In this document: piece after piece, positions 24,044-34,360 of the stretch
Layout of the letters: the number at the start of each line of letters is the position of its first letter
How positions within the stretch are numbered: position 1 is the first letter of the stretch
Assembly (NCBI RefSeq): GCF_030541005.1
Contig: NZ_JASSVM010000001.1
Location: 310,001-374,000, forward strand
DNA: 64,000 nucleotides
Reading direction: 5' to 3'
Source of the DNA: Marinobacter sp. SS5-14b
Lineage (GTDB): Bacteria; Pseudomonadota; Gammaproteobacteria; Pseudomonadales; Oleiphilaceae
Notes under the pieces: generated by a model
Seen by the model: the letters and a program-made list of their open reading frames with translations, nothing else
Told to the model about the DNA's origin: nothing
Databases searched by the model: none
Program-made: the position numbers and the translations under genes

Positions 24044-25120
24044 CAGCCAGGCGATGCCAACACTGAATATGCCCAGGCTCAGGGCCAGCCCGAGAGTGTA
24101 AATGCGGGAGTTGGCCGATTTCTGTTGCGAAACGTACAGGTCGATCGTGCGCTGGGCGATGTCTTCGGCTGTTTCCCGGGAGATTTCGTGGGCCTGTTGG
24201 ATGGCTTCCGACTGCAGCGTTTGCCAGAACTCGGTGTCAATGGTTTGCACGCTGGTGATGTGGTCTTTCATCTCGGCCATATGGTCAGCCGTAAAGCCGG
24301 AGCTCTTTGCCAGTTCTTTCTTAAGGTGGGCCAGTTCTCGGCCAAGGTTCATGTTCACCTCAGCCGCCACTTCGTCTCTCAGGTTGCTCGTACGTTCGTC
24401 TATCAGTCGGGATACCGCGTCAAGACGCTCTTCAATGGCGGCATCCTGCTTGTTTCTGGTTTCATCCAGTGCACGCTTGAGGTGGTCGAACTGCTCATCA
24501 AACAGATCACTCAACAGCTCGTGCAGGCGGTTGTTGATGTGAGTCTTTACCGCCGAACGTGCAATCTGCTCGATTAGATCGCTGGTCAGCGGAACAACCT
24601 GTGGGCCTGAGTGACCGTTGAGGCCGCTTTCCGATTTTGCCGACATCTCGACCGAAACGTCGGCCGGCAGATCCATGGCGTCTTCGTCGGGTGCCAGAGC
24701 GAAGCCTTCGGGCATATCCTCGGATGCTGGCAGGGTGCCGTGTTCCACGTCGGTGGCCAGTTGCTCCAGCATGAGGCTGAGGCCGTCGGTCTGAGGTGGC
24801 TTGGTGAGAATGCTGTAAATGCCAAAGTTCTTTGCCTCTTCCATGAAGGACGAGGATTTTTTGGACGTGCACATGATAATCGGGATGCCCGCGGTATCCG
24901 GGTTGCCCTTGATGGCCTTGGTTGCTTCAACGCCGTTCATGCCGGGCATCAGGTGATCCATAAAGATCACATCCGGATGATTGTGGCTTTTGAGAAAATC
25001 CAGGGCTTCTTCGGCAGAGCCTGCCATGTTCACTTCCATGTTCCGGCTCTCAAGCAGTTTGCTCAGTGCAAACCGGGCTACCTTGGAGTCGTCAACCAGC
25101 AGAGCATTTTTGATTGCCAT
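24026..25120 (-). CDS. Membrane-anchored response regulator receiver protein
   Basis: A 364-residue protein. Residues 1-120 are a CheY-like receiver: acidic pair D10-D11, phospho-acceptor D55, T85 and K107 all present. Residues about 190-320 are a long helical, coiled-coil-rich region ([17 protein letters not shown], then NRLHE and [11 protein letters not shown]). A single transmembrane helix near residues 343-361 ([18 protein letters not shown]) closes the protein. A receiver tethered to the membrane by its own C-terminus, with no DNA-binding or enzymatic output, is uncommon; it may act through oligomerisation. It is not part of an obvious two-component operon here. Confidence 0.82.
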   Translation of the reverse strand: MAIKNALLVDDSKVARFALSKLLESRNMEVNMAGSAEEALDFLKSHNHPDVIFMDHLMPGMNGVEATKAIKGNPDTAGIPIIMCTSKKSSSFMEEAKNFGIYSILTKPPQTDGLSLMLEQLATDVEHGTLPASEDMPEGFALAPDEDAMDLPADVSVEMSAKSESGLNGHSGPQVVPLTSDLIEQIARSAVKTHINNRLHELLSDLFDEQFDHLKRALDETRNKQDAAIEERLDAVSRLIDERTSNLRDEVAAEVNMNLGRELAHLKKELAKSSGFTADHMAEMKDHITSVQTIDTEFWQTLQSEAIQQAHEISRETAEDIAQRTIDLYVSQQKSANSRIYTLGLALSLGIFSVGIAWLSGLFG

Positions 25121-25175
25121 GTCACTACCTCAACCTGTTACTGCAAAACTCGTGGGTACGGCGACCGGGTTGTCA

Positions 25176-26501
25176 TTACCAGCCTTCCAGTTGCGGGCAT
25201 TGTGTTGCCCTGTAACTCTTGTCCCGATAACACACGCCGGGCTCTGTGGTGCGGGCTGTGAATACCTCACCGGCCGCTGTCGTCAGGCGAACCTGTCCGT
25301 AGGGTTCGCCATGGCGGAACGTCGCTTCGATGGAGCTGCCATTCGGGTTGCGTAGCAGTCCGCTGCCATGGAATTTGCCTTCCATATACTGACCATCGTA
25401 TTTCTTTCCGTCGGCAAAGACTTCCGAGCCCTTTCCATGGAATGTACCGCTGGAGAACTCGCCTTTGTAAGACCGGCCGTCCGGGTAGGTTAGGGCACCC
25501 TGACCATGGAATTCGCCATTGCGGAAGCCGCCAACGTAGAGCATGCCATCCGCGGTTGTCAGTGAGCCATGGCCGTGCATGCGCCCTTGCGCCCAGTTGC
25601 CGGTCAATATGTCGCCGTTGGCTTTGGTGAGTGTGCCTTTGCCATGGAATTCGCCCCGCTCAAAGCGGCCGGTGTATTCGGTGCTGTCTGCGCTTCGCCA
25701 TTGACCTTCGCCGTGCGGCTGCCCGGCTTCCCAGTCGCCTTCGTAACGGCTGCCGTCCGGATACCAGGCGGTGCCGCTGCCGTGGAATTCACCGCTGACA
25801 AAGTGGCCTTCATAGCGCAGGCCCGTGTTGTCCTGCCAGGTTCCGTCGCCGGTTTTGACGCCGCCAATCCATTCCCCGTCGCGATAGTTAACGGTGGTGT
25901 ATTCTTCCAGCTTGCCTACCAGAGTCAGTTCCTGGCCGGCTTCCAGCGCAACAGCGTTGGTCCAGGGCTTATAGCCGGGCTTTTCTATGGTGACTTCGTA
26001 GCGGCCCGGGTTGAGTTCCAGGTCCAGTCTTGTGGCGCCGTAGGCTTTTCCATTGATGGTTACCTGATCATCCACCACGTTGGAGCGCAGCACCAGGGTG
26101 CCTGTTTTTGGCTGTTCAGGTTGTTTTACCGGTGGCACGTCTCGGGTTTTGGCGATGGCAGATACCGGCTCGGCAAAAGCGAGCACTTCCGGTTCCTCAG
26201 GCATGGGCTCAACCTCAAAGGTTTCGGCCTCGGGTGCCTGTGTTTCGGCCTGCACGGTCATTGGGGGTTGTTCAGGGGTGTTGGTGGCGACTTCAGCCTC
26301 AGCCTGAACCAGAGCAGGGGCTGGCTCTTCGAGGACTGCGGGTGCTTCTTTTGGGGCTGCAGCTTCTTCAATGGTTGCGGTAATAGCAGGCTCGGCGGCT
26401 TCCGGTATCGTCAGGTCATGACGGACCGAGGCAAAGCCGGCGGTAACCAGTAACATAAGTGCAAGCGCGTTGACGAACAGCAGCGGTCTGAAATCGACCA
26501 T
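25176..26501 (-). CDS. PEGA-domain and MORN-repeat surface or periplasmic protein
   Basis: A 441-residue protein. A signal anchor (residues about 6-25) leads into an Ala/Glu/Pro-rich region (about 35-125), then a PEGA domain (TLVLRSNVVDDQVTING, LDLELNPGRYEVTIEKPGY). The C-terminal half has about nine tandem 23-residue MORN-like repeats such as YEGHFVSGEFHGSG and YKGEFSSGTFHGKG, followed by a tail ending in VCYRDKSYRATQCP. MORN repeats bind lipids or proteins; a bacterial function is not clear. It is the gene directly upstream of the membrane-anchored receiver gene on the same strand (55-base gap), so they may share a transcript. Confidence 0.85.
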   Translation of the reverse strand: MVDFRPLLFVNALALMLLVTAGFASVRHDLTIPEAAEPAITATIEEAAAPKEAPAVLEEPAPALVQAEAEVATNTPEQPPMTVQAETQAPEAETFEVEPMPEEPEVLAFAEPVSAIAKTRDVPPVKQPEQPKTGTLVLRSNVVDDQVTINGKAYGATRLDLELNPGRYEVTIEKPGYKPWTNAVALEAGQELTLVGKLEEYTTVNYRDGEWIGGVKTGDGTWQDNTGLRYEGHFVSGEFHGSGTAWYPDGSRYEGDWEAGQPHGEGQWRSADSTEYTGRFERGEFHGKGTLTKANGDILTGNWAQGRMHGHGSLTTADGMLYVGGFRNGEFHGQGALTYPDGRSYKGEFSSGTFHGKGSEVFADGKKYDGQYMEGKFHGSGLLRNPNGSSIEATFRHGEPYGQVRLTTAAGEVFTARTTEPGVCYRDKSYRATQCPQLEGW

Positions 26502-26615
26502 GGTAAAACCTCTTATCCCAACTTCCCGGATACTTTTGTTATGGATTCATCTTAACCACTGTCTGCAACGTTATGTAACAGAAAGTCACTGAAGTTGGCC
26601 AGAATGCTGGCCAAA

Positions 26616-27077
26616 TCACACTTTGTCCGGAAGCTGGTCATGATTGAGCTGCTCCCAGGACTTCATGTATACATCCGCTTCATATTGATAGGGCGACCTG
26701 AACGGCGTTAACACAAAATCAAAGACCAGAAAAAAGGAACCGATTGAAAACCAGGCGATCATAAGCGTACTGATGGCGGTGGCCTGTTCTTCGGGATTGG
26801 AATCGACAAACTCTTGCAGCACCGGGATCAGGTCGGTTGCCATGACAACCGGGTTGAAGCTGGACATCACGAATGGCAGCCAGAAGGCAATGAATATCGG
26901 GAAAAAGCCGTAAGACCATAACAATCGCCGAAGAAGGTAAACGGCCACTTCCCGCCAGAAGCGCTGGCGAATCTCCGGAACCCGGCGGATACGCTCCAGA
27001 TACTGGCGGCGTTCGGCCCACCAGGCGGCGACTTCGGGGGCGTCTATGTGCTTTGAGTTGCTGGTTTTGTCTGTCAT
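26616..27077 (-). CDS. Small two-helix membrane protein of unknown function
   Basis: A 153-residue protein with two strongly hydrophobic segments (YGFFPIFIAFWLPFVM and LMIAWFSIGSFFLVFDFV) separated by an acidic loop, and basic N-terminal helices (WWAERRQYLERIRRVPEIRQ). I do not recognise a family. ATG at 27077 is preferred: an in-frame start at 27197 would run into the divergent protease gene start at 27178. It is divergent from that gene. Confidence 0.68.
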   Translation of the reverse strand: MTDKTSNSKHIDAPEVAAWWAERRQYLERIRRVPEIRQRFWREVAVYLLRRLLWSYGFFPIFIAFWLPFVMSSFNPVVMATDLIPVLQEFVDSNPEEQATAISTLMIAWFSIGSFFLVFDFVLTPFRSPYQYEADVYMKSWEQLNHDQLPDKV

Positions 27078-27177
27078 TGATCGGCAGGCTACCTTGTTGG
27101 ATCCGTTCCATGCATCATATCTGATAGTACGTGTTACCCTGTAATTCTCCAATTGTTCAATACACAGGAACGTTTTA

Positions 27178-30102
27178 ATGGCTGCAGTGACTGACAACGC
27201 AATCCATCCGGCTTTCGAGAAAATTCGCAGTCACCGGATCAGTACCCTTAACCTTGAGGTTGAAGAGTATCGCCACAAGAAAACCGGTGCGCGCCATCTG
27301 CACCTGGCGGCGGATAACGATGAAAACGTCTTCTTTGTGGCCCTGAGAACCTTCCCGATGGATTCTACCGGGGTTGCTCACATACTGGAGCATACCGCCC
27401 TGTGTGGCAGTGAGCGTTATCCGGTCCGCGATCCATTCTTTATGATGATCCGGCGATCACTGAACACCTTCATGAACGCCTTTACCAGCAGTGACTGGAC
27501 CGCCTATCCATTTGCCAGCATGAATCGAAAAGATTTCGATAACCTGTTGTCGGTTTATCTGGATTCGGTGTTTTTCTCCAAACTTGACCCGCTGGACTTT
27601 GCTCAGGAAGGGCACCGGTTGGAATTTGACAAGCCGGACGATCCGTCGAGCGATCTGGTATACCGCGGTGTGGTCTACAACGAGATGAAAGGTGCCATGA
27701 GCGCACCGACGTCTCAGTTATGGCAGAACCTGACCAGCCATCTGTTTCCGACCACAACTTACCATTACAACAGTGGTGGCGAGCCGGATCACATTGTTGA
27801 TCTGAGCTACGACGACCTCGTGAAGTTCTATCGTCATCATTACCACCCGAGCAACGCGATATTTGCCACCTACGGCAATATTCCCGCTTACGAGCATCAT
27901 GAAAAGTTTGAGACTTTGGCTCTCAAGCGCTTTGATCGCCTGGAGATTGAACTGCCCGTGCGTGATGAAAAGCGCTTGTTCGCCCCGATGCGGGTTGAAC
28001 AGGGTTACGCGGTGAGTGAGGGCGAAGGCACCGAAAATAAAACCCACATCGTGATGGGTTGGTTGCTGGGCCACAGCTTTGATTTGCAAGAGAACCTTGA
28101 GGGGCAGCTGCTGTCTTCCGTTCTGCTTGAGAACAGTGCGTCACCGCTGATGCGGGCCCTGGAAACGACTGATATCGGGCATGCGCCGTCGCCCATGTGC
28201 GGCCTGGAAGACTCTAACCGGGAAATGACCTTTGTTTGCGGTATTGAAGGTACCGAGCCGGCGCGCCGAGAGGACCTTGAGGCGCTCGTCGAGTCCACCT
28301 TGCAGAAGGTGGTTGAAGAGGGCGTGAGTCAGGAGCGGCTGGAAGCGATTCTGCATCAGTTGGAGTTGCACCAGCGAGAGATTGCCGGGGACAGTTTCCC
28401 TTATGGATTGCAGTTGATCATGCACGCGATCGCGCCCATGGTTCATGGCGGTGACCCGGTGGAACTGCTGGATCTCGAGCCGGTTCTGGCAACGTTGAGA
28501 GAAAAAATCAAAGACCCGGCCTATGTGCCGAACCTGATTCGCCGGAAGTTGCTGGAGAATCCGCACCGTGTAACCCTGACCCTGAGGCCGGATGAAAAAC
28601 TGGAAGGCCATCACCAGGCCGCTGTTCGGGAGGCTCTGGCCAAGCGTAAGGCAAGCCTGACGGACGATGAGGTGAAAGCGATTGTTGAGCGGGCGGCGGC
28701 GCTTGAGGAGAGGCAATTGCGCAAGGATGACGACTCCATCCTGCCCAAAGTCGGTCTTTCAGACGTGCCCTTGCAGATGCCGGAGCCAGAAGGCACTTAT
28801 GATGCCGAGACAGGCGCAACGCTCTACGCCCGTGGCACCAATGGTCTGATTTATCAGCAGGTTGTGTTACCGGTTCCGGCACTGAGTAAAGAAGAATTGC
28901 TGTTGCTGCCTTACTACACAACGCTGATCTCAGAGGTAGGCTGCGGTGAGCTGGATTATCTGCAGATGCAGGACCGTATTTCAGCAGAGTCTGGTGGAAT
29001 TGGTGCCTCGTTCAGTGCCAAGGGGCGCATTGATGATGTACAGGCCATGTCGGGCTACCTGATCTTCAGCGGCAAGGCTTTGGCGCGCAACAGCAAGGCG
29101 CTGACCCAATTGTTGAAAGATGTTTACACCGGTGCCCGGTTTGATGAAAAAGAGCGCATTCGTGAAATTATTGCTCAGGTGCGCGCCCGTCGTGAGCAGG
29201 CGGTGACGGGCAGCGGCCACGGCCTGGCTATGGGTGCTGCGGCCCAGGGCCTGAGTGCGGGTTCGTGGTTGAGCTTCCGTCTGGGCGGTCTGGCTGGTAT
29301 TCGGGGCACGAAGGAGCTGGACAAGTCTTTGAAGGATGACAAGGCCCTGACCGATTTCTGTGCGAGCCTGGCAGCATTGCACAACAGGATTCGCAATCAA
29401 AACCGTCAGTTCCTGTTGATCGCTGAGGACGCCCAGCTGGCGCCCATGCTGGAAGATCTGAAGCATTGTTGGCAGGGGGATAAAGGGCGGTCTGACGGTG
29501 TCTGGTCGATGGAGCCTGTAAGCTACAGCACGCGCGAAGCCTGGCTTACCTCAACTCAGGTGAATTTCTGTGCGAAAGCCTACCCAACGGTGGCCGTGGA
29601 TCACCCGGATGCTGGGGCACTCACGGTTTTGGGTGGTTTTCTCCGCAACGGCTATCTGCACCGTGCGATTCGTGAGAAGGGCGGCGCCTATGGCGGCGGA
29701 GCCGGGCAGGACAGCGTGAACGGCGTATTCCGCTTTTTCTCCTATCGTGATCCGCGCTTTGCTGAAACGCTGGATGATTTTGATGCAGCTCTGGATTGGT
29801 TGCGTACCGAAGATCATGATGAGCAGTCGCTGGAAGAAGCCATTCTCGGTGTGATCGGTCAGCTGGACCGGCCCCGCTCACCGTCGGGTGCGGCCCGCCA
29901 TGCGTTCCACAACAACCTGTTTGGCCGTTCGCCCGAGCAGCGTGCAAGGTTCCGTGAGCGCGTTCTCGGGGTGACCATGGATGAGCTGCGCCGGGTGGCC
30001 GATACCTGGCTGAAGCCAGAGAGTGCCAGTATTGCCGTGGTGACCAGTCCTGACAATCGCGAAACGGCGGAGCAGCTTGGCCTGAGTATTCAGGAGCTTT
30101 AA
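27178..30102 (+). CDS. M16C-family metalloprotease (presequence protease-like)
   Basis: A 974-residue zinc peptidase with the inverted HxxEH motif HILEHTALCGSERYP near residue 62, and a distal conserved Glu region VVYNEMKGAM. Two homologous halves and the MNAFTSSDWTAYPFAS element identify the PreP/Cym1 (M16C) clade, which degrades short unstructured peptides. It is probably cytoplasmic since there is no signal peptide. The gene is divergent from a small membrane protein gene and followed by a bidirectional terminator shared with ppsR. Confidence 0.93.
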   Translation: MAAVTDNAIHPAFEKIRSHRISTLNLEVEEYRHKKTGARHLHLAADNDENVFFVALRTFPMDSTGVAHILEHTALCGSERYPVRDPFFMMIRRSLNTFMNAFTSSDWTAYPFASMNRKDFDNLLSVYLDSVFFSKLDPLDFAQEGHRLEFDKPDDPSSDLVYRGVVYNEMKGAMSAPTSQLWQNLTSHLFPTTTYHYNSGGEPDHIVDLSYDDLVKFYRHHYHPSNAIFATYGNIPAYEHHEKFETLALKRFDRLEIELPVRDEKRLFAPMRVEQGYAVSEGEGTENKTHIVMGWLLGHSFDLQENLEGQLLSSVLLENSASPLMRALETTDIGHAPSPMCGLEDSNREMTFVCGIEGTEPARREDLEALVESTLQKVVEEGVSQERLEAILHQLELHQREIAGDSFPYGLQLIMHAIAPMVHGGDPVELLDLEPVLATLREKIKDPAYVPNLIRRKLLENPHRVTLTLRPDEKLEGHHQAAVREALAKRKASLTDDEVKAIVERAAALEERQLRKDDDSILPKVGLSDVPLQMPEPEGTYDAETGATLYARGTNGLIYQQVVLPVPALSKEELLLLPYYTTLISEVGCGELDYLQMQDRISAESGGIGASFSAKGRIDDVQAMSGYLIFSGKALARNSKALTQLLKDVYTGARFDEKERIREIIAQVRARREQAVTGSGHGLAMGAAAQGLSAGSWLSFRLGGLAGIRGTKELDKSLKDDKALTDFCASLAALHNRIRNQNRQFLLIAEDAQLAPMLEDLKHCWQGDKGRSDGVWSMEPVSYSTREAWLTSTQVNFCAKAYPTVAVDHPDAGALTVLGGFLRNGYLHRAIREKGGAYGGGAGQDSVNGVFRFFSYRDPRFAETLDDFDAALDWLRTEDHDEQSLEEAILGVIGQLDRPRSPSGAARHAFHNNLFGRSPEQRARFRERVLGVTMDELRRVADTWLKPESASIAVVTSPDNRETAEQLGLSIQEL

Positions 30103-30133
30103 CGCGGTCGCATTGACGAGCTTTGTGAACCAC

Positions 30134-30171
30134 AAAAAAGGGCGAAAGATGAAGATCTTCCGCCCTTTTTT
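30134..30171. terminator. Bidirectional terminator between M16C protease and ppsR
   Basis: AAAAAAGGGCG pairs with CGCCCTTTTTT, with A and T runs on both sides, so it can end both convergent transcripts. Confidence 0.88.
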
Positions 30172-30179
30172 GTGTTTGT

Positions 30180-30995
30180 TTATCGGTGGCGTTTCAGTCC
30201 GGTTGTGACCATGATCCGCGTGGAAATTTCCTCAACGGAATAAGCGGTGGTGTTCAGGTAGGGAATGCGTTCCCGTTTGTACATCAGCTCGATTTCCTCG
30301 ATTTCGTGCATGCATTGCTGCATCGAGGAATAGCGCGAGTTTGGCCGCCGCTCATTGCGAATGGTGGCCAGGCGCTCGGGCTCGATGGTCAGGCCGAACA
30401 GTTTTTCTTTGTGGGGCCGGAGGGCCGCAGGCATTTTCTGGTCGTCCAGATCTTCTTCGGTGATGGGGTAATTCGCTGCTTTGACACCATACTGCAGTGC
30501 GAGGTACAGGCAGGTAGGGGTTTTGCCACTGCGAGAAGCACCGATCAGAATGAGGTCTGCTTCGTCGTAATGGCGGGTTCTGGCGCCATCATCGTTGTCC
30601 AGAGCAAAGTTGACCGCATGTATTCTGCGTTCGTAACTGCCTGCATTGTTGATTGCGTGGGATTTGCCTACCGAGTAAGAAGATGATGAGCTCAGCTCCA
30701 GCTCAAGGGGATTCAGAAAGGTGCCGAAGATATCGACCATAAACCCTTCGGCGTCGCTGATGATTTCCCGGATGGTGCTGTTCACGATCGTGTCGAATAT
30801 CAGCGGACGTTCATTATCTGTCTCGGCTGCCTTGTTGATGCGCTTGACCATCTCCCGGGCTTTTTCTTCATCATCGATGTAGGGCACAGTAATGCGCTCG
30901 AAGTCGATCTTTTCAAATTGTGCCAGCAGTGCGTGGCCCAGTGCTTCGGCCGTCAGGCCTGTGCCGTCAGAGATAAAAAAAGCGGTTCTTTTCAT
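30180..30995 (-). CDS. ppsR: Phosphoenolpyruvate synthase regulatory protein (bifunctional kinase/phosphorylase)
   Basis: A 271-residue member of the PSRP family (DUF299), which phosphorylates and dephosphorylates PEP synthase with ADP and Pi. Seen: [21 protein letters not shown] at the N-terminus, a P-loop [10 protein letters not shown] near residue 155, [12 protein letters not shown] and [20 protein letters not shown] at 30995 gives [13 protein letters not shown], the normal N-terminus; a GTG four codons upstream is the alternative. It is transcribed divergently from ppsA, which encodes its target. Confidence 0.94.
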   Translation of the reverse strand: MKRTAFFISDGTGLTAEALGHALLAQFEKIDFERITVPYIDDEEKAREMVKRINKAAETDNERPLIFDTIVNSTIREIISDAEGFMVDIFGTFLNPLELELSSSSSYSVGKSHAINNAGSYERRIHAVNFALDNDDGARTRHYDEADLILIGASRSGKTPTCLYLALQYGVKAANYPITEEDLDDQKMPAALRPHKEKLFGLTIEPERLATIRNERRPNSRYSSMQQCMHEIEEIELMYKRERIPYLNTTAYSVEEISTRIMVTTGLKRHR

Positions 30996-31107
30996 GGTGT
31001 CATCCACTCTGGTTTAAGGCGAGTCCCTAGGTAATTCCCGCAGCTTACAGTATCATACACGCCAGATTCGAGACTCCGCGCCACACAGATACAAGGGAGA
31101 CCACGCT

Positions 31108-33480
31108 TTGGAAGATTACATTATCTGGTTTGACCACCTGGGAATGTCCGATGTTGACCGTGTCGGGGGCAAGAACGCTTCCCTCGGTGAAATGATCAGT
31201 AATCTCGCCAACGCAGGTGTTACCGTCCCTGGCGGTTTTGCCACAACTGCGCACGCTTACCGGGAGTTTCTGGCGACCGACGGTCTGAAAGACCGCATCG
31301 ATGAAGCTCTGGATGCCTTGGATGTCAGCGACGTTAACGAGCTGGCCCGGGTTGGCTCACAAATTCGCCAGTGGGTGATCGACACGCCGTTTCCCGATGT
31401 GCTCGAAAATGCTCTGAAAGAGGCGTATGCGACACTGAGAGACGGTAACGAGACTATGGCTGTGGCCGTGCGCTCGTCTGCGACGGCCGAAGACCTCCCG
31501 GATGCTTCGTTCGCGGGGCAGCAGGAAACCTTCCTGAATGTGGTGGGCCTGGAGCAGGTTCGCACGTCGGTTAAAGAAGTGTTTGCGTCTCTGTTCAACG
31601 ACCGCGCGATTTCCTACCGGGTTCACCACGGCTTTGACCACAAGTTGGTGGCACTGTCTGCCGGTATCCAGAAAATGGTTCGCAGCGAGACCGCCTCCAG
31701 TGGCGTGATGTTTACGCTGGATACCGAATCCGGTTTCCGTGACGTGGTGTTTATTACCTCGTCCTACGGCCTGGGTGAAACCGTTGTTCAGGGTGCTGTT
31801 AATCCCGACGAATTCTATGTTCACAAGCCCACCCTGGAAGCCGGTCGCCCGTCCGTGTTGCGCCGCAACCTGGGTAGCAAAGCCATCAAGATGATTTACC
31901 ACTCAGAGCCTGGCGAAGGTAAATTTGTCGAGACCGTCAAGGTGGACCACGAAGAACGCAACCGTTTCTCCATTACGGATGCCGAAGTGGAAGAGCTGGC
32001 CAAACAGGCCATGATTATCGAGAAACACTATCAGCGCCCGATGGATATCGAGTGGGCCAAAGACGGTGATGACGGCAGGATCTACATCGTTCAGGCCCGC
32101 CCTGAAACGGTCAAGAGCCGTGCGTCGGCCAACGTGATGGAGCGTTATCTGCTGAAAGAGACCGGCAAGGTGCTGGTGGAAGGGCGGAGTATCGGCCACA
32201 AAATCGGCAGCGGCCCGGTGAAGATTATCACCAGCATTAACGAAATGGACCGTGTGCAGCCGGGTGACGTTCTGGTCACCGACATGACCGACCCGGATTG
32301 GGAACCGGTCATGAAGCGAGCCTCCGCCATTGTTACCGACCGTGGTGGCCGTACCTGTCACGCGGCCATTATTGCCCGTGAACTGGGTATCCCGGCTGTA
32401 GTCGGCTGTGGTGACGCCACCGAAGTTCTCAGTGACGGGCAGAATGTCACTGTGTCCTGTGCCGAAGGCGATACCGGCATGATTTACGAAGGTGCCCTGG
32501 ACTTCGAACTGCGTGAAAATACCGTCGATTCCATGCCCAATATTCCGTTCAAGATCATGATGAACGTGGGTAACCCGGACCGCGCCTTTGATTTCCAGGC
32601 GTTGCCCAACGAAGGTGTGGGCCTGGCCCGACTGGAGTTCATCATCAACCGGATGATTGGTGTGCATCCGAAGGCATTGCTGAATTACGAAGGTTTGCCT
32701 CGTGACATCAAGCAGACGGTCGACAAGCGGATAGCCGGCTACGAGTCACCGGTGGACTTTTACGTGGACAAGCTGGTTGAAGGTATCTCCACACTGGCAG
32801 CCGCATTTGCCCCTAAGAAGGTGATTGTTCGCCTGTCGGATTTCAAGTCCAATGAATACGCTAACCTGATTGGTGGCACGCTGTACGAACCGGACGAAGA
32901 AAACCCGATGCTGGGCTTCCGGGGTGCGTCCCGCTACATTTCTGAGACTTTCCGTGATTGCTTCGAGCTGGAGTGTCGGGCACTCAAAAAAGTGCGTAAC
33001 GACATGGGCCTGACCAACGTTGAGGTTATGGTGCCTTTCGTACGTACCGTCGGCGAAGCAGAGCAGGTGGTGAGCCTGTTGGCAGAGAACGGTCTCAAAC
33101 GGGGCGAGAATGGCCTGCGGGTCATCATGATGTGTGAACTGCCGGCCAATGCGATTCTCGCAGAGCAGTTCCTTGAGCACTTCGACGGCTTCTCTATCGG
33201 CTCTAATGACCTGACTCAGCTCACGCTGGGCCTTGACCGGGATTCGGGTATCATCGCTCATCTGTTTGACGAGCGTAATGACGCGGTCAAGGCGCTGCTG
33301 TCCAATGCCATTCAGGCGTGTAAGAAGGCGGGCAAGTACATTGGTATTTGCGGGCAGGGGCCGTCTGATCACCCGGATCTGGCCAAATGGTTGATGGATG
33401 AAGGTATTGATACGGTCTCGCTGAACCCGGACTCCGTGCTGGATACCTGGTTCTTCCTGGCCGATGAAAAGATTGATTGA
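31108..33480 (+). CDS. ppsA: Phosphoenolpyruvate synthase
   Basis: A 790-residue gluconeogenic enzyme that converts pyruvate and ATP to PEP, AMP and Pi. N-terminal ATP-grasp features include [36 protein letters not shown] and [15 protein letters not shown]. The phosphohistidine region is [14 protein letters not shown] with H418. The C-terminal TIM barrel has the [18 protein letters not shown] substrate loop and [13 protein letters not shown]. The start is TTG at 31108, supported by AAGGGAGA (31092-31099) eight bases before. It is divergent from ppsR, as in pseudomonads. Confidence 0.96.
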   Translation: MEDYIIWFDHLGMSDVDRVGGKNASLGEMISNLANAGVTVPGGFATTAHAYREFLATDGLKDRIDEALDALDVSDVNELARVGSQIRQWVIDTPFPDVLENALKEAYATLRDGNETMAVAVRSSATAEDLPDASFAGQQETFLNVVGLEQVRTSVKEVFASLFNDRAISYRVHHGFDHKLVALSAGIQKMVRSETASSGVMFTLDTESGFRDVVFITSSYGLGETVVQGAVNPDEFYVHKPTLEAGRPSVLRRNLGSKAIKMIYHSEPGEGKFVETVKVDHEERNRFSITDAEVEELAKQAMIIEKHYQRPMDIEWAKDGDDGRIYIVQARPETVKSRASANVMERYLLKETGKVLVEGRSIGHKIGSGPVKIITSINEMDRVQPGDVLVTDMTDPDWEPVMKRASAIVTDRGGRTCHAAIIARELGIPAVVGCGDATEVLSDGQNVTVSCAEGDTGMIYEGALDFELRENTVDSMPNIPFKIMMNVGNPDRAFDFQALPNEGVGLARLEFIINRMIGVHPKALLNYEGLPRDIKQTVDKRIAGYESPVDFYVDKLVEGISTLAAAFAPKKVIVRLSDFKSNEYANLIGGTLYEPDEENPMLGFRGASRYISETFRDCFELECRALKKVRNDMGLTNVEVMVPFVRTVGEAEQVVSLLAENGLKRGENGLRVIMMCELPANAILAEQFLEHFDGFSIGSNDLTQLTLGLDRDSGIIAHLFDERNDAVKALLSNAIQACKKAGKYIGICGQGPSDHPDLAKWLMDEGIDTVSLNPDSVLDTWFFLADEKID

Positions 33481-33513
33481 GCGCGAGCATTTCGGAAAAA
33501 GGAGAGTAGCAAC

Positions 33514-33993
33514 GTGAGTAACATTATTACTCCGGATCTGTGTGACGAGTTTCCGGAAGTTCAGGTGGTAGAGCCTGGCTTTAATAACTACGGTGGCGTA
33601 CGCCAGTTTGGTGGCGAGATCGTGACCGTAAAGTGCTTTGAAGACAACTCTGTGGTTAAAGAGCAGGTGGGTCTTCCGGGCAATGGCCGGGTGATGGTCG
33701 TCGACGGCGGAGCTTCAAAGCGTAATGCACTGCTGGGCGATATGCTGGCGGAGAAGGCAGCTGAGAACGGCTGGGCAGGCTTGATCATCTATGGCTGTAT
33801 TCGCGATGTGGATGAGATCGGGAAGACGCACCTGGGCGTTCAGGCGCTGGGAACCGTTCCGCGTAAGACAGACAAACGCGGTATTGGCGACCTTAATGTA
33901 CCCGTGACCTTTCACGGCGTAACGTTCCGCCCGGGGCAGTACGTCTATGCCGACAACAACGGCATCATTGTGTCCGAGAAGCCCCTGGTTTAA
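33514..33993 (+). CDS. rraA: RNase E activity regulator RraA
   Basis: A 159-residue trimeric protein that binds the C-terminal half of RNase E and inhibits it in E. coli. Seen: [23 protein letters not shown] at the start, [32 protein letters not shown] (loop of the fold), and [23 protein letters not shown] start after AAAGGAGAG. The gene lies 33 bases after ppsA and is possibly co-transcribed with it. rne lies about 3 kb downstream on the other strand. Note that related aldolases share this fold. Confidence 0.92.
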   Translation: MSNIITPDLCDEFPEVQVVEPGFNNYGGVRQFGGEIVTVKCFEDNSVVKEQVGLPGNGRVMVVDGGASKRNALLGDMLAEKAAENGWAGLIIYGCIRDVDEIGKTHLGVQALGTVPRKTDKRGIGDLNVPVTFHGVTFRPGQYVYADNNGIIVSEKPLV

Positions 33994-34020
33994 TTCCGGG
34001 GTCTGGCATGCAGCAGACAT

Positions 34021-34054
34021 AAAAAAACGGCGGCTATTCAGCCGCCGTTTTTTT
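34021..34054. terminator. Terminator between rraA and the PilZ gene
   Basis: AAAAAAACGGCGGC and GCCGCCGTTTTTTT form a long stem around a six-base loop (TATTCA). With A and T runs on both sides it serves both convergent genes. Confidence 0.9.
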
Positions 34055-34067
34055 ATGGGGTTGTCTG

Positions 34068-34358
34068 TTACTGAGTAACCTCAATAATATTGATGCCAAG
34101 CAGGTAGCCGTCGCCGTCCGGTTCGCAGCGCAGGACTTCCCCAACCGTTTCGAGAGGCGGGAATTGGTCGCCCGCAGCCTCCATTCTGGTTTTCAGCTCT
34201 TCACCAAGCGGGAAGGCTTTATCAACATGTAACTGCATGCCAGCCGCGCTGAGATCTCGACAGATGCCGGTGATGGTTTCACCATTGCTGCCGGTAATCT
34301 CGATCTGGCTGTTAACCTGCATCCGGTAAAAATCGCGCTTTTCCGAATAGTCTTTCAT
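34068..34358 (-). CDS. PilZ-domain c-di-GMP-binding protein
   Basis: A 96-residue single-domain protein. The c-di-GMP-binding features of PilZ are visible: RDFYRM with charged residues near the N-terminus (RxxxR-like) and DLSAAGMQLHVD (D/NxSxxG). It starts two bases after the SH3-domain gene stops, so they form an operon. It could act as a local effector of the EAL/GGDEF-type signalling seen elsewhere on the chromosome; the output is not predictable. Confidence 0.88.
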   Translation of the reverse strand: MKDYSEKRDFYRMQVNSQIEITGSNGETITGICRDLSAAGMQLHVDKAFPLGEELKTRMEAAGDQFPPLETVGEVLRCEPDGDGYLLGINIIEVTQ

Positions 34359-34360
34359 GT

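Noticed and set aside
25400-26100. 69-base periodic repeats like a CRISPR array
   Set aside because: They encode MORN repeats in frame; units differ at synonymous sites and no cas gene is nearby.
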